Translations under genes and position numbers: made by a program
Part shown: positions 42,870 to 56,870 of the stretch, in pieces
Position numbering within the stretch: the stretch's first letter is position 1
Layout of the letters: every line of letters begins with the position of its first letter
DNA from: Sciurus carolinensis
Lineage: Eukaryota > Chordata > Mammalia > Rodentia > Sciuridae
Assembly: GCF_902686445.1 (NCBI RefSeq)
Contig: NC_062214.1
Coordinates: 46,261,454 to 46,325,453, forward strand
Length of the DNA stretch: 64,000 nucleotides
Direction of reading: 5' to 3'
The notes under the pieces: model-generated
What the model saw: the letters and a program-made list of their open reading frames with translations, nothing else
What the model was told of the DNA's origin: nothing
The model's database searches: none

Positions 42870-43070
42870 GTATTTTGTTTTTCCTCCTGGTACTGGGGAT
42901 TAAATCCAGGTGTTCTCTGCCACTGGGTAACATCCCCAGCCCTTTTAATTTATTTTCTAAAAATTTGAGACAGGGTCTCACTAAGTTTCCCAGGCTGGCC
43001 TCTAATTTGCAATTTTTCTGCTTCAGCCTTCTAAGTAGCTATATTATAGTTGTGCACTACTGTGCTGTTG
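42870..43070 (-). mobile_element. Composite SINE, reverse
   Basis: CTGGTACTGGGGATTAAATC, then GAGACAGGGTCTCACTAAGT and CCCAGGCTGGCCTC are the reverse dimer. The 7SL-like end is diverged. Confidence 0.88.
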
Positions 43071-44365
43071 TAGTTTCTACATTTTTTTGTGTGTGTGTTC
43101 TGGAATGATATTTAGTAGTAGTGATACAACTGGGATTGCCTTAATCCTAGTTGCAGGTGAAAACTTTTAGCATCTCACCATTATGGATCATGTTTGTTCA
43201 AGAGTTTCACATAAAACTTTTATTGGGTTATAATTAGGAAGTTGACTTATCTTTCTAATCTGTTAGAAATTTCTATTTTCTCTTGTGAGGGTAGTGAATT
43301 TTCCCCCAATTTTTTTCTATATTACTTTCATAGTCATATGATTTTCTATTTATTCTACAATGTGGTGAACTATATTTATTAATTTTGAATGTTAACATTG
43401 CATTTCTGAAATAAACACAAACTTATTATGATATAGTAGTCTCTTTATGCATAGCAATTTGGTTTTTTAATATTTTGCTAAAGTTTTTATATCCATATTT
43501 ATAAGTGATATTGGCCTGTAAATTTCTTTTTTCATAATGGCTTTTTCAGATTTTGGTGTCAAGTTTATGCTGGCCTCATAAAATGATTTAGGAACTGTTC
43601 CTCTTTTTCTGTGTATGGAAGAGTTTGTGTAAGATTGTGTTCTCTCTTTATTCAGTATGTTTTAGATTTCACTGATGAAGCCATCTGGGTTTGCACATTC
43701 CTTGAAAATTAGTTTTTACGTATTCAATTTATTTAATAGTTTTAAAATTTGTTAGTCAGATTTTTATTTTCCTTGCCTAACATTCAAGTTTTAAAAATAG
43801 TTGCTTTTAATGTCCCCTCCTTATCTTTTTAATGTTCTGAGATCTGTAGTAATCTTCTATTTAATTCCTGGTTTTGGTAATTTGTGTCTTCTTCTCTTCT
43901 GTCTTTTCTTCCTTTCTAGATACACTATTTCACTCTTGAGATTTTTATCTGTTGTGTGTTTTCTGTTTTCATCAATTTCTGTTGTTCTCTTTGCCATTTC
44001 TATCTTTGTGCTTTCTTTGGGTTTAACTTGCTGTTCTTTCCTAACTTCTGAGATGCTCATTCATTTTACTTTTCTTCTTTCCTAAAATATCCTTTTAAGG
44101 TCATAAAATTTTCTCTAATCGTGTATTTACCTGACTCCTACAAATTTTGATATACCATTTTAAGTACTACCGAGTTCTATATAATTTATGATTTCTATTG
44201 TGATTTCTTTTTTGGCCTATGCAGAATTAAGAGTGTATTACCTAATTTGTGAACAACTACAGATTTTGTTAGTTATTTAAAAACATTGATTTATGGCTTA
44301 ATTATGCTATGACTAGATAAGTGCTATCTCTGATTTAAAATTTCTGAGATTTACCAGACTTATTT

Positions 44366-44463
44366 TTTTTCCCCTTTCTTTCAGGGATGGGGTTTTACTA
44401 AGTCTCTCAGGCTGGGCTCAAGCAATCCTTCTGCCTTAGCCTCCCGAGTAGCTACTTTGACTG
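44366..44463 (-). mobile_element. Partial B1-like SINE, reverse
   Basis: GGATGGGGTTTTACTAAGTC, then TCAGGCTGGGCTCAAGCAAT and GCCTTAGCCTCCCGAGTAGC resemble the 7SL-derived half only; no ID half is present. Confidence 0.75.
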
Positions 44464-44913
44464 TTATCAAAGTACATTTACTTTTCTAATTTTCCACATG
44501 GTCTGAAAAAGAATGTGTATTCTGCAATAGTCTATATATTCAAATAGTAAAATGTATTAGTGTCTCATTTAAATCTGTATCCTTACTGATATTTTTCCCT
44601 GTTTGGTTTAGGTAGTAGCACCATGATAGGTCTAGATGTGTTTTTCTTTGAACATTTTTTCTCTTGGCATCTATATCCCTTTCTAAATCCAAGCATAATG
44701 TCTTGTGATACTTTTGGAAGGCTTTTGGTTTTCATTTAAGTATTGTTTCTGTCACTACTTTTTGTCTCCTCTACTTCTTAATTCTAATTATACTATATAT
44801 ATTCCACTTTTTGTCTGTGTCCTTGTTTCTCTCCTGTTCTATTGTATATCTTTTATCTTTTTCTTTCTGTGTCTCAGTTTAGTTTATTTCTTCTGATGCC
44901 AGCTTTTCAATTC

Positions 44914-45108
44914 CTTTTTTTCTTTTTGTGGTACTGGGGATTGAACCAGGGCTACTCTACCATTGAGCTACATCCCCAACCCTTTTTATTTTTTGATTTT
45001 GAGGCAGGGTCTCCCTAAGTTGCCCTGGATGGCCTAGAACATGAGATCTTCCTGCTTTGGGCTTTCAAGTTGCTGGAATTACAGGTGTGCACCACTGCCC
45101 CTGCCCTT
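44914..45108 (-). mobile_element. Composite SINE, reverse
   Basis: TGGTACTGGGGATTGAACC, GAGGCAGGGTCTCCCTAAG and GTTGCTGGAATTACAGGTG, with a T-rich tail at the left. Confidence 0.9.
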
Positions 45109-45990
45109 CCCTGTTCATCAATTCTAATCTGCTTTTTAGTTCATCTATTTGGTTTTTATTTTTAATTTCTTCATTTTTTAAATTAGAGAACCTGTATTTT
45201 ATTACTTTGCTTTTTTTTTTTTTTTAGTTATCTGTTGAAATTGTCCCCTTTCATTTTCTAGAACACATTTGTCAATGTTAAAGTTCCTTTTTGACAACTT
45301 GTGTACTTGGGTTTCCCATGGGATTATTCTTCAAACTTGTATATTGTCATTTGGTCTTATCTTCTGGAATACCTGGCACACTTCATTAAATTCCATGCAA
45401 GATAGATGATAAATTTTAGAGATCATTTGAGAGTCTGGGTGGTCTTTTCTTCTAGATAGGCTTTACTTATGCTTTAGGTAAGCTTTGAAGGAAGGAAAGA
45501 TCACGTGAGTACAATGGGGAGTTGACCTCAGCCTTTGTCATGGCTTGTCTGATTCTGGTTTGCCTTCACTCCTAGGATATGTTTCTTCAAGGGTCCCATG
45601 CTATGGTCTATTGTTATTGTGTTTTTTTAGTTTTTTTTCTCCTTTTTCAAGCTGTGAATTCTAAATTTAATTCCCTCCACTCAGATTTGTGATTCTTCTT
45701 AAAACTCTGCAAAATATATCTCAGAATTTTGGTTTTAACTTCTTCCTTTAAAAGTTTTCTTTCTTTTTATTTTCTTTTTCTTTCTTTCTTTCTTTCTTTT
45801 TTTTTTTGGCCACTCAGTTTCAAAGCCCCTACGTACTGCTTTGGAATCTATATATATCTCAAGGAAAAAGTCTGGATCTGAGTTTCTTCCATCTTGGATT
45901 ATGTCCTCTCAGATTTTTGATGTCTTCATAATTATCTGATATCACCAAACAGATATTTTAAATATTCCCCCCAACTTTTCTGATTGTTCT

Positions 45991-48970
45991 GTATAGGAGG
46001 TTTGCTTTGTTATAATTTACCAGAGCTGAAATCATAGGTAAAATTTTTAGAGAAAATATTCACTTATGGTCATCTTGTAGGTTATGAACCTGAGATTTAA
46101 GAATAATTTTCCTAAGGTGATGTGTTTAGTTAAGTGCAGAACTAGGATTGGACTGGATCTTCTGAAGGTAAGTTCTATATTCTTCTTAAGACTCCACAGC
46201 TCCCAGTAGCAAGCACATCTAAAATTTGATACCTCACTCAAGTGTTTGGATTTGTCAGAGGGGAGGGAAGGAGTGAAGTGTGGGTCAGCTGAGTTTGATC
46301 GTTCATCTCAGACAGTGTCCTTATCCTGAGTTTGGCTGAAGTCACACTTCATGTGACTGCCACATGAAGTAATGTACTTCACTCATTCAGGAACACTACC
46401 TGAGACTTGTAGTCACACAACTTATGATTATGCCTGCAATAGATCCAAAGAGGCATATACAGTAGAAAAGCTTTTAGGCAACATTGACCTTTAGCAGTCA
46501 ATTGATTAAACCGGGCCAGGATCTTTATTGCCTTTGGACATGTGTGCAGTGATGTAAATTGTACCTTTGGCCTGAAAGACGAGTGACTAAGCCTGAGAGA
46601 AACTAAGAACACAAATGCTTTACCCACAACATCAGAAAGTATATGCCACGAACCTCTTCCATTGTCATTTTTCCTTCTATAGGAACTGAGTCGACAGAGT
46701 TCATCAACATGGTTTTGAAGTTTGGTCTCAGTTGAAGGCTACATGGAAAATGCCTCTTCAGGTTTGGGTGCAGAGAGAAGATAGTAGAATAAAATAGGAA
46801 GTCAGTTTGCTTTTTTTCTTTTTAGAGGAGGTAAAATCATAAGAATACTTTTTTAGGAGGCCCAGGATGGCATGGTATTGATTATTTCCCTCATTTCTGG
46901 CCCAAAAGTTGTGGAGGTTGACCAAAGGCAATTGTCATGATGGAGGCTGGCATGAGGTTCTTGTCCCAATTCCTTTCCTTTACACTCCCAAGAATGAGGA
47001 ATATTAGCTATGTCCGTAAATAAAAACATCTCTTCTGTGTTTTTTATGCATCTTCTAGCAAATGCATGTAAAATGAGCAGAATTTCCCTCCTCACATTTT
47101 ATCTCTGCTTTTCAGTAAGTAGCAAGATTAGAATGAAAACTTTCAGTTCTTCCTCTTCCTCCAAAGAAAGGAGATAACACGCTTGTTTAGAGGCTGCTGG
47201 CTTTTGGGTCTGTGCTGCCCAAAGGTGGGGTTAATGGGCCTCAACAGTAAAAACAAAGCAAAACCAAACAAAATCCAGGCCTTGCTGCTTCTTCTCTTTT
47301 ATGCTGCCTTTCTCTTGGATGAATAAAATGTGCCAGGATCCCCTGGCTCCTGCACTGTAAGTGACCCAAGTAAGTCTTTCTCCTTTCTTCTGAAGGCCTG
47401 CACAGGGAGACCCACCTACTCCATGTGAAACTGGGTAGGGAGCCAAGAAGCAAGAAGGTATAGGTGTCCCCACTTAAGGGACAGAACAGGAAGCCCCACT
47501 GTGGCCTCAAATCCAATTTACATCCTTCTCCAACTACTGCCAAATCGCCTATTAAAAGCTATTATTCTGATCCCCTTGGGTCACATACTCTGGGGAGAAT
47601 CACCTGAATGTAATCTCTTGCAAGAAGAGCATCTGAACATCTGTCACTCCTTTTAAGACTTTTTTTTTTTCTCCCAGCAACTGAATGTGCATCCACTGGC
47701 ACTTTGACAAAAGTGGGAAATGCTGTCAATATTTCTTAGTGTGCTGATGCATTTATTGAACTTGTAATACATAAAAGGTTGAATCATCATGTTGTAATCA
47801 TAAAAAATTTCTATTTTTAAGCATGTCATTTTGGTTTCCTAGATTCCTAAAACATAAGTCTCAAGTCATTTATGTAAATGGATATAGCAGAATAACATTA
47901 CAACTGTGAGTAGCAATAAGAGAGAGAAAGGAAAAAAAGAAACCACAGCGGAAACAGAACTGAAGAATCCAAGTGAATAGGCGTGAACAGAAGCACCATA
48001 TATAATGCTGACTAGTGCTCAAACAGTCCCCGGGCCTCCTTGGAGAAAGGTGCTACCTAAAGTATAAATAAAATAGCTATTTCCCCCACATTCCTCATAT
48101 CCTTTTTCCGGTGTTGGTTACAAAATGTATAGGGCTTCAGGTTACTGTTTAACCAAAATTATATTACGGAGACCTTGAAACAGTGACTCTTGGGAACTTG
48201 GCAGTTGATCCACTAGTTCTCTTAAGTCCACCTTGTTTTCCCATCAGTTCTGATGCCTGTTTCTTCTGGAAGTGAAAATTCTGGATTTCTGGAAAAGGAA
48301 CTTGAAGGATACACACCAGTTTGTATCCTTGTCAATCACTAAGAGCAGTGACTTGGAACATTATTCACCCATCCCAGGCCATAAGTCTTTAGTCCTGGTG
48401 CTGGAAATTACTTACTGTGGAAAACTAGATTCCATTCTCTACCTTCATGTAATGGTTGTGCAAATTCTACATTGTGAGGCTATGAAATTTTGGAACTCTG
48501 CCCATAAATATCATGTTACCTGTTTTCTTGACTATGCTTAGTACTTAGCAGGAGGGCCTAGTAAGTAACAGGTACTTAATATGAAAGCATAAAAATATTA
48601 CCTACCAAATGTAAGTGCCCTGATTGGGAAAGGCATATGTGGAAAAGGTAAGGAATTGACAGCCTGAAGGAAGAAAAGGGGAGGTGGCCTGGGATGCTCT
48701 TCTGCAGGGGCTGGCACCAACTTGCCCTCTACTCTCTGGGCTTTACACATATACACACATGCTTGTTAGGTCATCAGAGCCACCAGGTCATCAACATTGT
48801 CAAATAGGAAAGAATTTGTTCCTTAGTCTTTGATGGAACGATTCCCAGAATGGCTTGGAGGGATTCAGCCACCTCAAATATGGCACAATATATTCAGCAA
48901 CAGCCTCTGTGGCTTCCTATTTGGTTCTCCACTGAAACTCCAGGAAGCAGTTGGGGGCAGTTAGCCATTC
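45991..48970. other. Intergenic, no gene seen
   Basis: Mostly unique sequence over 3 kb. A probable reverse MIR lies near 46070-46205 (CCTAAGGTGATGTG, GCAGAACTAGGATTGGA). No exon-like frame or RNA gene is recognised. Confidence 0.5.
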
Positions 48971-49325
48971 CTATAGATACCCATGATGGTCAGCCTCCAA
49001 GAGGCCCCCCTCACTGATTATCCCCTCCTGGTGTTCACCCTTTTTTGTAGCCTCCTCCCACACTGAATAGGGCTGAACTGTTATCAACAGGACACAACAT
49101 GCAGATATAACAGCATGTGATTTCTGAGGTTGGATCACAAAAGATATGTGGCCTTTGCTTCTGGTGGAACATGGGCTCTGGGAGAAACTGGCTGCCATGT
49201 CATGAGGACACTCAAACAGTCTGGTAAAAGATCCAAGGCCTCCTGCTAATAGCCATGCTTAGCCTCAGTTTCCTTCTTTGTAAAATGTGAATCATAATAA
49301 CACACATCTCATAGAGTTCGATGAG
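48971..49325 (+). mobile_element. MLT1-like LTR fragment and short MIR
   Basis: CTCCTGGTGTTCACCC, GGTTGGATCACAAAAGATA, CTGCCATGTCATGAGGACAC and GGCCTCCTGCTAATAGCC follow an MLT1-type order. From 49262 a MIR-like run follows (AGCCTCAGTTTCCTTCTTTG). Confidence 0.65.
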
Positions 49326-49858
49326 TAGTCGAACAGACAGAACCAAATATTTAGTGTTTTCTCCAGTGCATGTTCTTGGTTGGATAATGCACCATGATAT
49401 GGGCATATTGTATCCCTTTAGGTGGATACACAGATCACTTCCAGATTTTTCCTTTTTAATCAATCACATTGCAGTAAATTTGAACCTATGTATTTGTATA
49501 GGTCTTAGATTTATGATGCATTGTTTACTAGCCATTCATGTTATGAAGTCTTTCTATTCTTCCTCATCTTCATCTCACCAGATATCTATCATCAAAAGCT
49601 GAAAAGTGAACACCCAAGAGACTTTGCTGTTGTGCATGAGTCTATAGAACCCTGAGGACACATTATCTCCACCAAAGGGGATTGAGAAGAAGATGGTTTA
49701 GCCAGGAAATAAGAAAGGATGATTACAGGCATTTATCCTTTGGATAGTCTCTGAAGCCAAGGAAGAGGAAGATCTGTGACTATTTCTAAGAGCTGCCAAT
49801 ATCAATACAAACATAAACTTCTTCTGACATATTCTTGATTAACTTAGTTATCAAAATT

Positions 49859-50225
49859 TGGAAGTGTCCCTCAAGGACCATGTGTTGAGGGCTGGTCCCT
49901 AGTTTGTGGTGATGGTAGGAGGTGATAGAATTTTAGGTGATGGGATCAAGTGGGAGGAAGCTAGTTCATTGGTGGCCCTTCAAGGGGATATTGGGATCTC
50001 AGTGCCTTCCTGTCTCTCTTTTTGTTCCCTAGCCAACTTGAGGTGAACAGGCCTCCTCCACCACATGTTTCCACCATGACGTATTATGCACAGGCCTGAG
50101 GCAGTGGGGCCAACTGACCATGGGTTGAAACCTCCGAAACTCAGCCAACATGATCTTTTCTCTTTTTAAATTGGTTGTCTCAGGTATTTTATAACAGTAA
50201 CAGGAAGTAGAAAGTTGACTAACAC
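49859..50225 (+). mobile_element. MST/MLT1-type solo LTR
   Basis: TGTGTTGAGGGCTGGTCCC, GTGATGGGATCAAGTGGGAG, CCCTTCAAGGGGATATTGGG and CATGATCTTTTCTC then TGTCTCAGGTATTTTATAAC are MaLR LTR landmarks in order. Confidence 0.75.
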
Positions 50226-50516
50226 TTCAGTATTCACAAATGATATTTATTTCAACTTTTCCACTTATGTTTATCTTTCCTAGTAATTAGACCTCTGAAT
50301 AACTCGATTATTGTTTTGGTCCCTCAAGAAACAAATCTGGTTCCACATTGAGAGAGATATCTAGGATTTAACCAATTGTAGTAACATTGTTTCTTGAAAA
50401 TTTTCCCCATCCTCATTCATGTTCAGGAATTATTTTAAATAAAATTAAGTGGTATGTTTCAGAATTCTCCATTCCATTCTCTCGGTTTGCCTGTGTGCTC
50501 TTGCACCCTTGCCACA

Positions 50517-50541
50517 TTTTTTTTTTTTTTTTTTTTTTTTT
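50517..50541. repeat. Poly(T) run of about 25
   Basis: An uninterrupted T run with no recognised element attached. It may be the tail of an old minus-strand insertion. Confidence 0.95.
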
Positions 50542-50909
50542 ACTATTCTGGTACGTTTTGATATTTGATCAGAAGATCACTTTCCTCTACCTCTCTTCTT
50601 TTTTACTCCCCCAAGTTCTAGCTCTTATTATTAATTAATCCTTCCTAAGGAGAAAACAAGATATTAAAAGATAGGTGTGAAAATATTCTAGATTATATAG
50701 GACTCAGTTCAGGTTGAGCACACAGTTCATTCACTTCCTGTCTTTCACTAAAATTTGTGCTTTTGTGCTTCCTCTCTTCCTCCTTTTCTCTGTTTTCATC
50801 TGTTTTTATGTTCTCCATTTATTTCCCAAATTGTTTCCCACTTATTGATTTGATATTTTCTACAATTACTATTTCTTATTTTAGAGTTGTTTACAATCAT
50901 TTTTATTTT

Positions 50910-51400
50910 AGTTTTTTTTTTTAAATTGAGGGTTAGTACAATAAATTTCATATACCATACAGTACAATATAACATCATACTCTTGTTTGGTTCTTAAGAA
51001 TAGATTGATGGATTTTTATAAATGTGTAGAATCATGTAACTACCTTCAAGGTCAAGAATTCATACTTTTTTTTTTTTTCACTCTCTTTCCTGGTTTATGC
51101 TCCATCTCCACCTAGAATTGACCCCCATCCTTTCTTTTGTCACCACATGTTAATTTGCCTGTTCTTCAGATTCACATGAATGGAATCGTGCTGTTAGCAC
51201 ACTTCTGTATCTGGCTTCTTTTGCCCAATGGTATTCATGCTTCACGAGTACCAGTAGTTTGTTCCTTCATACTGCTCTGTAGTATTATATGCAAAAATGA
51301 ACAATCATTTATTTATTCATTTCCTTGTTGATGGGACAATCATTTTCTCACGTTTTAGTAAGCTTTATTACCTATAAACAATAGCTCTTAGAGATCTTTG
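50910..51400 (-). mobile_element. Ancient L1 3' fragment, probable
   Basis: AATAAATTTCATATACC, ATTCATGCTTCACGAGTACC, CATACTGCTCTGTAGTATTATATGC and TTTATTTATTCATTTCCTTG resemble the reversed 3' region of old L1s. Highly diverged. Confidence 0.5.
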
Positions 51401-52697
51401 CATTGTGTTAACAAATGCCTTTCTAGAGTCTTCTGTCAATTTTCTGATCTAACTCAGCAAAATGATATAACCACCAAATTTAAGCCATCCTTCTCAGTTC
51501 ATTGCCACAGAATTGACCTAAGTAGGTATCTTTGCACTTGTGATGTAGACACCTATTGTCTTCATTTTATTCTGGTGACCTTGAGATACTAAAACTTAAA
51601 TATGCTTTACTCCAAGTCCCACAGACAACCGTGGAAGAACTGTGGTCAAAGATGGAGAAGAGTGATAAACACTTGTTTGCATGTCTTTAACATTTATTCA
51701 TTAAATTACATTTCAGGTAATATTCTTTCCTCATATAGAGAGTGTCAGGTGATGTAAAAAAGTTGAAATGAAGAGGTCTATGTAAATTTTAAGAGATGAT
51801 CACACGAGACAGACAGTGGCCCAAAGGTTTGTCAGCTGGCAAAACAGGTTCTCCCAAGGCAGGAACTAACAGACAACGGCCCTATTTTCTTTGGAAACCT
51901 TTTATCACTGTCAAACATACACAGGGGCCTCTCTTTTAGCTGTGTTCAAACAAGAATAGTTTGTATCCTGACATTTCCCTGAAAGTGGCAAGTCGAATTT
52001 ATCATCCGGGTAGTTTTCAAGTCTCACATCCACTATTGTAAAGGTGAGTTGAGTTTTTTAAGGGTGGCTTTGTTGAGCAATGTTATTTCCTTGTGAAAAT
52101 CCATAACTTGACTTTTCAAACTTGAGCTCTTCCACATCCTCTTGCAGTCTCAATAAAACATGATAGTTATTTTTTGTATTATATGCTTATTGTGCTCAAC
52201 TTTAGTCTGTAAATAGTCAACGAAGTATTTGTGTATGTAATCGTGGATCACTGATTCTTAAACTATAACCATTCATTGTATCTCTTCTTATAAAAGAAGC
52301 TTATAATTTAAATATGAGTCAATGGTTATATTTAGATGATTGAATTATGGAGTGCTTTTCTATAATAAATATAATCAAATAAAAAATAAATATATGAGTC
52401 AAAGATGAAATCAAGACTCGAGACCATTTTTTAAGGATGATTACCTAAAACTCAGCTTGGTATAGAAATGGCTGTCTAGTTATAGATAAAACTGTGGTCT
52501 TGCTATACCTAAGGATAAAATGAATTGATTTTCACATGAGATAGGAAAATGTGGAAGGATTAGAGACTTTCAGAATAATGGCAAGAAAATGGCTAATATA
52601 TTATTACATGTGTAAACCTCATACAGCCTCTATTTCTTTAATCTAATTCTTAAAATCATGAAAAAGAAAAAATTATGGAAATATTCTTTTTAAAATG
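51401..52697. other. Intergenic, no gene seen
   Basis: AT-rich unique sequence. No repeat or exon that I can name. Confidence 0.5.
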
Positions 52698-53140
52698 TGA
52701 TCTGTATACACAATGGAATATCCCATAGCCATAAAAAAGAATGACTTTATGACATTTGCACATAAATGGATGGATCTGGAGACTATAAGTGAAATAAACC
52801 AATACCCCAAAACCAAAGGTCAAATATTCCCTTTGATATGTGAATGCTAACACAGAACAATGGTTGGGGAGAGGAAAGAATAGAAGTTCAGTGCATTAGA
52901 CAAAGAGCAACGAAGGGAAGGGAAGGGGAAAGGAACAGGAAAGACAGTGGAATGAATCTGACATCCTTTCCTATGTAGATATATGAATACACCACAGTGA
53001 ATCTCCACATTATGTACATCCATCAGTCTGGGATACTATTTAGACTAAGATATATTCCATGTTTGTATAAAAATATCAAAAATGACATACTGTCATGTAT
53101 AACTCAAGAGAACAAATTAAAAAATTAATACATTTTTATT
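52698..53140 (+). mobile_element. Truncated L1 3' end
   Basis: The end of ORF2 (TGGATGGATCTGGAGACTAT, GTGAAATAAACCAATACC) and the 3' UTR (AAGGGAAGGGAAGGGG, CTGTCATGTATAACTC) with an A-rich tail. Confidence 0.88.
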
Positions 53141-53935
53141 ATAAAGCAAGTGAATTTAATAGATTATTAGATTATTAGAAGGAGTAGAAAATAAACAATT
53201 TTATAGTAGAAAAAATTCATGTAAAAATTCCAAAAATTTATGGAGATTAATCCCTGTATTTGAATTCTGGAACTTGATGATGTGTAGGAGATATTTTAGA
53301 ACAAACCATGGTCTCTGGACCAAATCCAGTCTGGTGCTTATTTCTGATGAGTAAAATTTGATTAGGACATAGACACACCCATGTGTTTATAGATTGTCTG
53401 GCTGCTTTTTTTACTGTACAGTGTTATTGAGTAGTTATGTTAGAGACCAAAAGGCCTGCAAAGCCATCTGGCCCTTTACAGAAAATATTTTCTGACCCAT
53501 CATCTAGTACCTGCTAAAGATCTGATTATGCAAGAAAGTCCTCTGGAACATACTATGATGTGACTGGGCCTTACCCTCAAGGAACTTACTGCCTGCTTTG
53601 GAAAGATAAGACAAGGATATAAGTGCGATTCAAAGTACAAAATGTGACTAGTACCAGAGAAGGTACAAAGGGCTTTTGGATTTCGGTGGGGCACTGGGAA
53701 AACATCACCTTGGAGAAGGTGAATGGTTGGATAGGATTCAACTATGCCAAAATGGTTGTAGAATTTTCCTGTTTCAAGGAACACAAATAAAGAGATTCAG
53801 AGATGGGAAGGCATTATACATGTATGCAGACCACAAGTTGAACAACTGGGTTGGTAGGAGGGCATATGAATGAATGGGTTGGTGAGTACATTTGGGATGA
53901 AAGGGCTAAGGGGATCTGAATGCAGGCTGAGGCTT
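53141..53935. other. Intergenic, no gene seen
   Basis: Unique-looking sequence, with nothing that supports a gene. Confidence 0.5.
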
Positions 53936-54167
53936 AAAAGGATTTGGAGGGGAACAGGGTCATTATGGACATTTAAGATGTGTTCCTACGTGCTTTGATT
54001 TCTTCAAAAGGGGAGCTGAATTCATCTCTCTTGAGTGTGGATTGCCTTGGATTTGGTAACTTCTAAAGTGCAGAGGTAGGTGGGTGAGATGGTGTGCAAC
54101 TTTTAAGACTAACTTATGAAAGGCACAGTGACTCTCCTCTTGCTTTCTTTTGGATTGCTTATCCTGT
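53936..54167 (+). repeat. Left copy of a ~232-bp duplication flanking the MaLR element
   Basis: It ends exactly where the 5' LTR starts and is roughly 85-90% identical by eye to 59273-59507. Its later part resembles an MLT1-like LTR (ACTAACTTATGAAAGGCAC, CTTTTGGATTGCTT). Confidence 0.85.
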
Positions 54168-54942
54168 TGTTATGGTTCAAATGTAAGGTATCCCTCAAGG
54201 GCTCATGTGTGAGAAAATGCAATAAGGTTCAGAGGAGAAATGATTGGGTTGTGAGAGACTTAACCCAACCAGTAAATTAATACCCTGATAGGGATTAACT
54301 CAGTGGTAACTGAAGTGGTAGGGTGTGACTGGAGGAGGTGGGAATTGGGGTCTTGGCTTAGGGTATATATTTGTATCTGGTACATGGAGGTCTATCTCTG
54401 CTTTCTGATCATCACATGAGCTGGTTCCCTCTGCCACACTCTTCTGCCATGATGTTCAATCTCACCTTGAGCCCTGAGGAATGGACTAATGCTTCTATGG
54501 ACTAAGACCTCTGAAACCGTGAGATCGCAAATAAACTCTTCCTCTTCTACAATTGTTCTGATTTGGTCTTTAGTCACAGCAGTGAAAAATCTGACTAAAT
54601 AGAAAGTGGAGTGAGTTTGTTTCTGTGACTAACCTGAACATGAGGTTCAGAAGTTTTTAAAATTTTTTGGAATTGGCGGGAGGAATTTTGAGATATGTAA
54701 CAGTGCAAGCTGGAAAAGCTTTAGATTGTTGTAAGTGGAGATTAATGACTGATTCTGGTGGGAGCTCAGAAGATCAGAATGCCAAAAGGACTGTGGACAG
54801 TGAAGACAGGGCTCAAGAGGGTTCAGAGGAGAACTTTACTGGAATTTGGAGCAGAGGTCATTTGTGTTATGTTCTGGCTGAGAAGTTGTCTGCATTTTTG
54901 CCCATGTCCTGAGACTTTCTTTTCTTTTCTTTTTTTTTTTTT

Positions 54943-56522
54943 ATGAGAGAAATGGATTTTATTGGCTATTTAATGACCTTTAATCAGAGAAGATTTTGGA
55001 AGCTTTTTTTTGAAGAAGAACTTTGTTTTGAACACAGAATTCTCTGGGTATGTTTCAAAATGGTGACTTTTTTTATTTCCTCCTACCTGAAGCATGAGGG
55101 AATTTCCCCCTGAGTCTTCATGAAAAGAAGCTGGTGAGTCTCCTGGGGGTAAAACTCACAAAAGTGTGGGGGATCTAAAGGTTGGGTCCCAGAAGTGTTC
55201 AACTCTTTAGGTAGTCCATATTCCACCTTCACTGGTCAATTACATTTTTATTGGTTCTACTTGTTACTGGGTCCAGTTCTTCTGCTCTCCATAGACTGAT
55301 TCTTTGAATTCACCTAAGTGTCCAAATTTCAAAAGTCGCTCTTTTGTTATGGATCTAAGAAGTGTTGTTGCTTTTCTATTTGGTTAGATTTTTTTCTTGT
55401 TGTGAACATGAGAGTGAAAACTTCCAATCTTCTCTTCTTTTACCTTTATTTTATTTATTTATTTTTTAATGTGGTGCTGAGAATTGAATCCAGTGCCTCA
55501 CATGTGCCAGGTGAGCACTATGCCACTGAGCCACAACCCCAGCCTCCAAGCTCCTGATTTTAACTCTTGTTTCCTTTTTCTTGCTTTCTCATGGTTATTT
55601 GACCCTTTATTTTCCAATTCCATTTTGATTTATTCACAGTGATTTTGAATATATATTTAGAGATTACTATTTTTGTTCAAGGTATTTTATTATATATACC
55701 TAATATTTCAGTCTACTAGTATTAATATTTTTAGCAGAGCAAGTGAAATGTAGAAAACTTACTTCTGTTTATATCCCTTTATATTTTCCCATTTATGATA
55801 TAATTCTCTCTGTATACACTGAGAATCACAACCAACAGAGTTATACTATTTGCTTCAACTATCTACCATGATTTACAAATTATAAGAGTCTCTTGTGTTC
55901 TTTCTTCTGGCCTGATATTCTAAGATATCTTTTTTTCCTTTTCTTTCTGTTCAGAGAACTTCTATTAACCACTCTTAGCATGGTCTTCTGGTGACAGATT
56001 CTTCTCTTGATTTAAAAATGTCTTAAGAACTGGACCATATCTATAGTCACAGGTACTTGGCAGGCTGAGGCAAGAGGATCATGTGAGCCCAGGAGTTTTG
56101 GTTTTTTGTTTTGTTTTGTTCTTTGGTTTTGGTACCAGGGATTGAACCCAGGAGCACTCAACCACTGAGCCACATCCCCAACCCTTTCTATGTTTTTTTC
56201 TTTTTTCTTTTTTTTTTTTTGAACAGGGTCTCACTAAATTGCTGAGACCGTCTTTGAATTTGAGATCCTCCTTTCCCAGCCCCCACAGCAGCTGGGATTA
56301 GAGGTGTGCACAATGCCCTACCAAGTCCAAGAGTTCTAGATCACCCCGGGCAATACAGCTTGTTTTAAAATAAAAACACCCATCTCTGAAAATAAAAACT
56401 ATCCTCAACACTCAAAAATAATTTCTGGAGTACTTCATCATTTCTGAAGGGTATTTTTCCTGGATTGACCTTTCTTTTACTTACGTGCTTGAAGTCTTAT
56501 GTCACCATCTTCCCCACTTTCT
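54943..56522 (-). other. Probable 3'-transduced segment of L1 copy C
   Basis: Non-L1 sequence that carries an ID SINE at 55446-55546 (reverse) and a B1-like SINE (about 56031-56097 and 56325-56396) split by a reverse composite SINE (56098-56324). These elements would have travelled with it. AATAAA on the minus strand lies about 15-20 bases before the tail. No coding frame is seen. Confidence 0.7.
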
Positions 56523-56870
56523 TTTTTTTTTTTAATTTATTTTTATTGTAAACAAATAGGATACATGTTATTTCTATTTGTACGTGGAGTAAAGGCATAC
56601 TATTTGTGTAATCATACTTTTAAATAGGGAAATGGCGTTTCATTCATTCTGTTATTTTTTCCTTCCCCCCCACCCTCCCACCCCTCTTTTCCCTCTATAC
56701 AGTCCCTCCTTCCTCCATTCTTGCCCCCCTCATACCCCCCATTATGTATTATCATCCACTTATCAGTGAGATCATTCATCCATCGGTTTTTGGGGATTGG
56801 CTTATCTCACTTAGCATGATATTCTCCAATTTCATCCATTTGCCTGCAAATGCCATAATTTTATTATTCT

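Larger units (their letters stand above)
41511..45990 (-). mobile_element. Ancient L1M-type element with SINE insertions
   Basis: Heavily mutated L1 landmarks in minus orientation (CTTCATTTTTGAAGGGC, TTATGCTGGCCTCATAAAATG, GATATTGGCCTGTAAATTTC) persist for some 4 kb. Four SINE insertions interrupt it. No frame of useful length survives. The order of ORF1- and RT-like parts suggests a rearranged or composite element. Confidence 0.6.
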